From contig NC_133773.1 in assembly GCF_003597395.2 (NCBI RefSeq), positions 76,700,408-76,764,407 of the forward strand: a DNA stretch of 64,000 nucleotides, written 5' to 3'. The DNA is from Chelonoidis abingdonii (Eukaryota > Chordata > Testudines > Testudinidae). The stretch's first letter is position 1; each line of letters opens with the position of its first letter. A program made the position numbers and the translations under genes. The notes under the pieces are model-generated. The model was not told the DNA's origin. It did no database searches and was given only the letters and a program-made list of their open reading frames with translations. Below, piece after piece: positions 57,770 to 64,000 of the stretch.

Positions 57770-60640
57770 TCAGGGAGTAGCCTGAAGATATGATGCCGAG
57801 CACTCAACGGTCCGAGGTCAGCCACGACCAAATCGACTGGAGGGGTGCAGGCGGTTGAGGAAAGAGCAGGGGGATGGATCCTGACAAGTGACTGGAGTGC
57901 CATCCTTGAGCACATCCTCAAAATGACTGCTTCTGGCTTCCTTGGCCTCTGGAAGAACCTGGCTGGGCAGAGTAATGGGCAGACAAAGGGTGATGCTGTT
58001 TAAATCCTTTATCTCTGTCCTTCATGTAGGAGCTGGACCAGGGGACACCCCAGGACCTTGATGGAGGTGGGGTGGACGGAATGGCTTTCTAGATAGCTAA
58101 GGGGTGTGTAGGCCCAAGGAACGGAGGGTGCCATGAGAGTTTTTAAGGCTGTGGAGCTGTGCATCAGTCAACTCTGAAAAGAGTCCTGCTCCCTCAAATA
58201 GAAGGTCCAGAGGACTATAACCAAAAGCTGCGCCTTATGACCACTGCAGAGACAACAACCCTGGCCAATGAGTCTGTAACATCCCAGGCCATCTGGAGAG
58301 CACCTCTTGTCACCACTTTGCCCTCTTCCACCAAGGTGGCGAACTCCTAGGCTCAGTCCTGTGGGAGGCCCTCCTTGGACTTGCTGATGGAGTCCCACAG
58401 GTTGAAGTTGTATTTGTCTGACAGGGCCTGATGGTTAGACACCAGAAATTGAAGGCTGACTGTAGAATAAATTTTCCTGCAAAACAAGCCCAGCCTCTCG
58501 GCGTCTTTATGTTTTGGTGTGCCACTCATCTGACCCTGCCTGGCCTTTTCGTTAATGGCAGACATAATGAGGGACCGTGCTGGAGGATGAGTGTTCAGGT
58601 ATTCAAATCCCTTTGTGGGCACATAGTATTTCTTTTCTACCTTCTTGGAGGTAAGCGGAATGGAAGAGGGAGTCTGCCACACAGACTTGGCAATTTTAAG
58701 GACCCCTGAGTGGATGGGCACTGCAGCCTGGGCCAGGGTGGAGGAAGGTATGACATTAAAGAGGTTGTCCAACTCCTCCGCTAACTCCTAAACCTCCAAG
58801 TTCAGGTTGGCAGCCACCGTTTTGAGCAGAGTCTGACGCTCCTTGAAGTTTTCGGGGAGGTTGCTCGTTTGCAAGAGGCCCACCACAGCTTCATCCAGAG
58901 ATGATGAAGATGACTGCACAACAGAGGGAAGAGCGGCTTCCCCTTTTTCATCCAGGGCATCGGGAACCACTGTATTGCCCCCGTGTCAGATTTAACACCA
59001 TGCTTCAACACAGGTGTCAGCTCTGCTGGGGGCAGCTTGTCCAATGCAGCCTGGGAGGAACAGTGGGAGTATGAGACCAGCATAAGAGGTACAGCCCACA
59101 AGTTCCAATACTGCCACTGAGTAGGCCATTGCCCCTGCCTCCACGCTGCTGCTGCTGCAGGAGCCACACTGATCTTGCGGGCTGGTGGCAAGTCGCCTTT
59201 TATAGATGAGGGGCTGAACTCCCCTTCAGGCTTGGACCATTGTCCTTCTAGTGAGAGGGTGGAGCCGTAGATGCCTGAGTCTGCCAACTGACACTTGTCG
59301 GCGACCAGTGAGGAAAGGGCAAGGAGCAGTGCCAGCCCAAAAAGTGGTACCAGGGAGCTGGAGACCGATACCATGACAAGGAACAATCCCACATGGGGGA
59401 GGGCGGCGGATTGATGCCTGGGAGACCAACTAGGCGATGGTGATCTGCGCTATAGTAAACTTTGGTGGGAGGCTCAACAGTACCATGGGTACAGGGATCA
59501 GCATAGTGACTCAGGTGTCCTGTGCCTTGCAGGCAGAGACCTTGGCATCAGGGACCTGGGTCTTCTAACAGGGACTGAGGCTGAGGTGCTAGGGTCCGAG
59601 GCCGCAGTGATGGGGACTGATGCCTGTGGTGCAGGGATTGGGGACACTCTGCTGCTTTAGGGATGGTCCCACAACCACCTTGCCCATAGATGCCAGGCCC
59701 TTGGATAGGTCCATGTCTGGCTTGACACCTGCGGTGTTGGTCAGCCTACTTGCTCTTTGGCTGCCAGGCCCACTTGGGGCACACATGACCCTATTAGGAG
59801 CCAAGATCCCCTTCCGCTCCCAAAAGTCAGAGGCAGGTCCCTGGCTAGACTAGGGAGTCTGACCACAGAGGTACCTCCAAGCAGCTCTGGGGCGGGCAAG
59901 TGGCGTGACACTGGTCCTTTGCCCAAAGCCCCCTTTTCCTGCGGTGCCAGTGGGTCCGTCGACTTCAACTGCTTCTTAGGTACCAGGGAGGTGGAACAGT
60001 GCCAGGTGGATTCCAGTGCTGGTGGTGTACTATGTACCAACACCAATGCTGGTTATGGAGTCCAATCAAGAGGGTTTCGAGGTAGGATGAAGTACAACCT
60101 CCACAAGGAGGTCCCTTAAGCAGATATCCCACTCCTGAGTTCGAGGGCGAAAGTTTTTTCAGATCCTGCACTTATCCTTTCTGTGGAACTCCCCCAATCA
60201 CTTTAAACAGCTCTCATGGGGGTCAGTAATGGACATCGACTGTCTGCACAATGAACATGGCATAAAGCCTGGGGAATGGGGCATGCCGGACTCCGAGACA
60301 AAGTCCCAGCTGGGACTCTAACGCCTAAACTACTCTACTCTAACACTTAAAGGTCTAACTCAGTACCTATCAACTAACAACAAAGGAGATAGAACAATGG
60401 ACTGTAAGAACCACTAACACACTTGTGATGCAAGACAAGGTGTTCCAACCAACCATCATAGGTGGTAAGAAGGAACTGAGAGGATGTAGGGTCATCAGCG
60501 CCTAATATACCAGCACGAGCATGGGGGCGCTACAGCTGACCCTACGCATACCGCTAAGGCAAAAATCTCCAACGATTGTGCATGTGGGCACACGCACACC
60601 TAGAATGGAATCAACATGAGCAAGCACTCGAAGAAGAATT
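57770..60640 (-). mobile_element. DIRS-type retroelement fragment
   Basis: On the minus strand the element starts at 60640 with 'attcttcttcgagtgcttgctcatg', the terminal repeat of a DIRS-like family I associate with turtles, then a leader, a gag-like coding region and the beginning of the next region. It is cut at 57770 against a CR1. DIRS elements use a tyrosine recombinase rather than an integrase, so no target duplication is expected; none is seen. The RT and recombinase are not in this copy. Confidence 0.75.
58150..59850 (-). pseudogene. DIRS gag-like coding remnant
   Basis: Minus-strand pieces in different frames (59392-58802, 58970-58788, 58772-58353, 58398-58168) encode a conserved-looking protein. 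The clearest has KKYYVPTKGFEYL, then PKHKDAERLGLFCRKIYST, then YNFNLWDS. I recognise this order from DIRS gag-like proteins; its biochemical role (nucleic-acid binding or particle formation) is inferred. Several frameshifts and stops show it is dead. Confidence 0.7.
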
Positions 60641-63600
60641 ATTGTTTGGCTGGTAATATTCAGAGTGCTATGGACTGTATATTATATTACATTATATTGA
60701 ATTAAATATTATGGAGAGTTTTAAACTTTGTAAAAGTGCTCAGAACATTAGGTTATTATTGTTTATATTACAGTAGTGCCTAGAGATCCCAAACAAGATC
60801 AGTTTCCCACTGTGCTTGGTGCTGTATACATACACATAGTAGGACACAATCCCTGCCCCCAAAGAGTTTACAGTCCCAATATACAAGACAAAAGGCACAG
60901 AGGAAGTTATTTGTCCCAGATTATAACAGCAAGTTATTGACAGATGAGAGAATAGAAGTCCATTCTCATGAGTCACAGTGCAGGGCCCTGTATCCCCAGA
61001 ACGTGCTGCCTCTCTAAATACGGGCACTTATTATACATAATTACACTCAGAACAGATATATGAGGAGCATCAAAAATGAAATTTTTCCCACACTATTCTG
61101 CTAATGTGCTTTAAGAAAACCTGGAGGGACCAGGGTAGTTTAAATTCCACATTGATACAGTCTTATAGTGCAGTAGCATTGGGTCCCATGCTAAGTGTTG
61201 CATAAAATGTGTAATAAAAAGCCCACTGTTTCTTCCTCAAAAAACTTTCTGCTGAGGCAACAAAATGTTGCGAATGATGATGTAGAAAGTGGACTGAGAC
61301 CACCAGATCTTTTTTCATGTAGCAAAATGAATAGCAATCTGCTATTACCATCTTTCCACCACTAGTGACCTGGCATAACTTAGCTTTTATGGGAGGGATA
61401 TCTGAAAAGCACTTAAGTGACTTAATAGCAACTGTCCCACCGAAAGCTCCTTACTCACTGAGATACTTCTGAAATTTTCATATTTTATCTCATTAATAAT
61501 AGCTAAAACCGTCATCTCCACCACCTTTGTGTTTTTCAGCAGTAAGACAACAAAACTCTTGCTGACACTGCTCTGGCTTTGGATTTCCTATGAACACAGC
61601 ATCATGTCAAAAAGCTCTTTATATTCCTTTCATAGAAACTGTAATGGCTGAAAGGTCTCCCAAGATATTATGCTATAGATATTTAGTAAGACTATTATTT
61701 TTAATGTGCACCAAAAAGCTACACTTATGTTTTGAAGGAAGAGTCCACTTCCATGCATAGGTCTAATTCTTGGACAGGAATGGGCTAGTGGATGAAACTA
61801 AACTTGTCTCTCCAACCTCTGCTCTACTGGGAGACAATGAGATGGGCCAGCAACCAACAAGAAAAGAAAAGGGGCTTTCCCATTAAGTGCAAAAATGAAT
61901 AGATAATAAATACAGAGCACTTATACACCCTTTTACATATTTAAACTTCTGAACAAACATTAACAAGGTAGGTTAGCATGAGCTTTATTTTCTGAACGCG
62001 GAAACTGAAATGGAGAGGAGAAACTACTTCCACACAGCAAGACCATACCGGAGAAAGCATAAGAACACTAGAGCATCTCATCCCCAACCATAATGCAGCT
62101 TCACAGTGAATCAGCATCAGAAACCAGACAATTAATACATATGTATTATTTGTCTGATTTCTGAGGCTAATGTGTCCGTCCAGCAGTCTCCTTTGCTGGT
62201 AGTTTGTTTCCCAAATTATAGCCTAAAAAGAACTTTTAACTGTCAAAAAACTGGATTTTATAGAGAATATATAGGCAGAATCCCTTGCTTAAACAATGAC
62301 ATTCAGTGTATCACTATAGAAAACATACTGTTTGTACTCACTGGTATTTTATTGTATTTGACTCTATAGGAATAAAATGGTTGTTGAAGCAGCAAGTATC
62401 ATATTAGAGCTATTTGCATTGTATTTGTGAAATGCACCAATATGAAACTATTCACTTCCATCATGGCTGCTAGCAACATGTAATGCCGTGCCGTGGGTGG
62501 TTCAAAGCATCTGCTACAAAGAGTGCAGGAGCTGGTGAGCAGTGACAATTTATACTCCCATTGATTTTATAGCAGGAAGAGAGAAGGAGAGAGGCGGAAA
62601 CAAGCAGCTTCACTCAAGATGGAAGTATGAAGAAAATTAGAATAAACATGTTTTGATTAAAGTTGTTGGGATATTCCATTAAGGAAAAACAACAAGAGAT
62701 GGTCCAGCTAAATTATAACTATACATTGCTCAACCTTGACAAAGCACACCACAATAGAAGTGTTATGGTATGTGAAAGCAACTTAGGACAGACGTACCAA
62801 AGTCTATAACTAGAGACAGTATTCTGCCTCCAAAAGGCAAAGTGCAGCCTTTAAAGCATCTGTAGTGACCAGTGATCACAGTACTTTCCTTAACAACCCC
62901 TTACAAACTCAGGTCCCAATACTCCTTCTCTTCATGAGTCCTCCTTTTATTCCCTCATTTTATTAATCTTGAATTCCAGCCTTCTATGGGGGGTACAGGC
63001 ACTCCTCTTTCCCACAATAGATCCACAAATACCACCTCAGTAATTAATCAACACCACCCCTCCCCAATAAGGGAAAAGAAATATAATTTATTGGGATCTC
63101 AACACATTTCTGCCCATGCTTGTGATGACAGCTGGGCACTACTAAAGGCATGGCATTCTAAATGGGAAAAAAATCTGTGGCATTAGCTATTGTTGTAATC
63201 ACACTATTAATCACATTGTTCTGAGAGGCTACTGGTCTTTCCAACTGCTTATCATTTGAAAAATGAGGACACAGTTATCTATAGCAACTTGTTCACGTCA
63301 TCCACTAATTGATTCACATTTTTCTTTGGCAATTTTTAGAGTTTTCCTATTGGATTTTTTAAATGAGGAATTTAGGGGTGCTGAATTATATATTGTTTCT
63401 CCAAATCAAGTGTTTCATTTATGGTTAGGTATTTGGATTTAATTGTCAGATATCCTGTCAGTTCACCATATTGTTTATAAATTAATCTGTTTTACATTTG
63501 ATAAATATATTCTGCTTTGTTGTGAGAATCTACTGTACATCTTGATAAAAGAAAGATAATAAACACTCCAAAGCTGCATTTAGTCTAAATGGGTCATTTC

Positions 63601-64000
63601 TAATAAGCAAGCATGACATTTACATGTAGCAAGCAGAATGATCAGAGTGTTGAAAAATAGAATATGGCATCAGCTCAGGAAATATGCATCTACATGGAGT
63701 TTAGGTTATCTGATTTTCTTGCCTCCAAAATACCCCTCTCAGGTATTGATCTCCAGATCAATTTAGATTAAACAGTACCTGTGATTTAGATGTGGCAAAT
63801 CTTTGCCAGCATTACCTTTGCACTTGCAATACAAAAAATGCCCTCATTTCAATACATCTAGATAAAATCCAGCATGGACAGCACAGAAAGGGAAATACAC
63901 TCTGCTCCTTAGAGAAACGGACTTTACAAACCGTATATTTTCCTGACCTACAACTTGATATACTGTACAAGCAACAACAATCTAGAGGTTTACCTTTAAA
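60641..64000. other. Mostly unique AT-rich DNA with one old repeat
   Basis: 60775-60990 is an old amniote repeat (see separate entry). 61905-62060 may hold a decayed MIR-like patch. No exon is recognised. Confidence 0.4.
60775..60990 (+). repeat. Ancient amniote repeat (L2/MIR-type)
   Basis: 'agtgcctagagatcccaaac', 'ccactgtgcttggtgctgta', 'acacatagtaggacacaatccctgcccc' and 'agagtttacagtc' follow a widespread sauropsid repeat in conserved order. Confidence 0.6.

Overview
The window looks like non-coding, repeat-dense genomic DNA of a sauropsid, most likely a cryptodiran turtle. The call rests on repeat types recognised by eye: many CR1 LINE fragments in both orientations, class I endogenous retrovirus sequence, a DIRS-type retroelement fragment, hAT-type DNA transposons with 8-bp target duplications, and a snapback repeat family I associate with turtle genomes. 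Primate or rodent repeats (Alu, L1) are not seen. I found no convincing host exon, tRNA, rRNA or CRISPR array. The longest open frames are either transposon or retrovirus remnants or chance frames in GC-rich or pyrimidine-rich repeats.

Layout. 1-7.8 kb: a snapback repeat with a 12-bp target duplication (611-737), a solo LTR (1828-2483) and two hAT-like ends at 1009 and 6463 that share the 8-mer TCTTCATC on their outer sides. 7.8-10.4 kb: an antisense CR1 split by a 1.2-kb hAT element with palindromic units. 11.5-16.5 kb: further hAT elements, one of which (15584-16503) carries a younger snapback element with a hammerhead-ribozyme-like core. 17.0-20.7 kb: a 533-bp solo LTR and a 2.1-kb LTR-like element. 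28.5-31.3 kb: a young gammaretrovirus-like provirus with both LTRs, primer site and broken gag; its interior is largely lost to two runs of N. 35-44.6 kb: foldback MITEs, a nested LTR/CR1/snapback mosaic and a CR1 copy split by a 1.3-kb element. 46-50.7 kb: a CR1 copy split by a second copy of the 2.1-kb family (here 1.6 kb) and by a foldback hAT. 53.5-60.6 kb: two more CR1 copies with decayed endonuclease and reverse transcriptase, a 398-bp solo LTR, and an antisense DIRS fragment with gag-like coding remnants. 60.6-64 kb: mostly unique AT-rich sequence.

No operon or pathway is present. The elements relate mainly by nesting, which gives relative ages: hAT inside CR1, snapback inside hAT, LTRs inside CR1. 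The most unusual signals are the hammerhead-like motifs in snapback repeats, the possible 5.4-kb composite hAT, and a series of short palindromic MITE-like units scattered through otherwise unique DNA.
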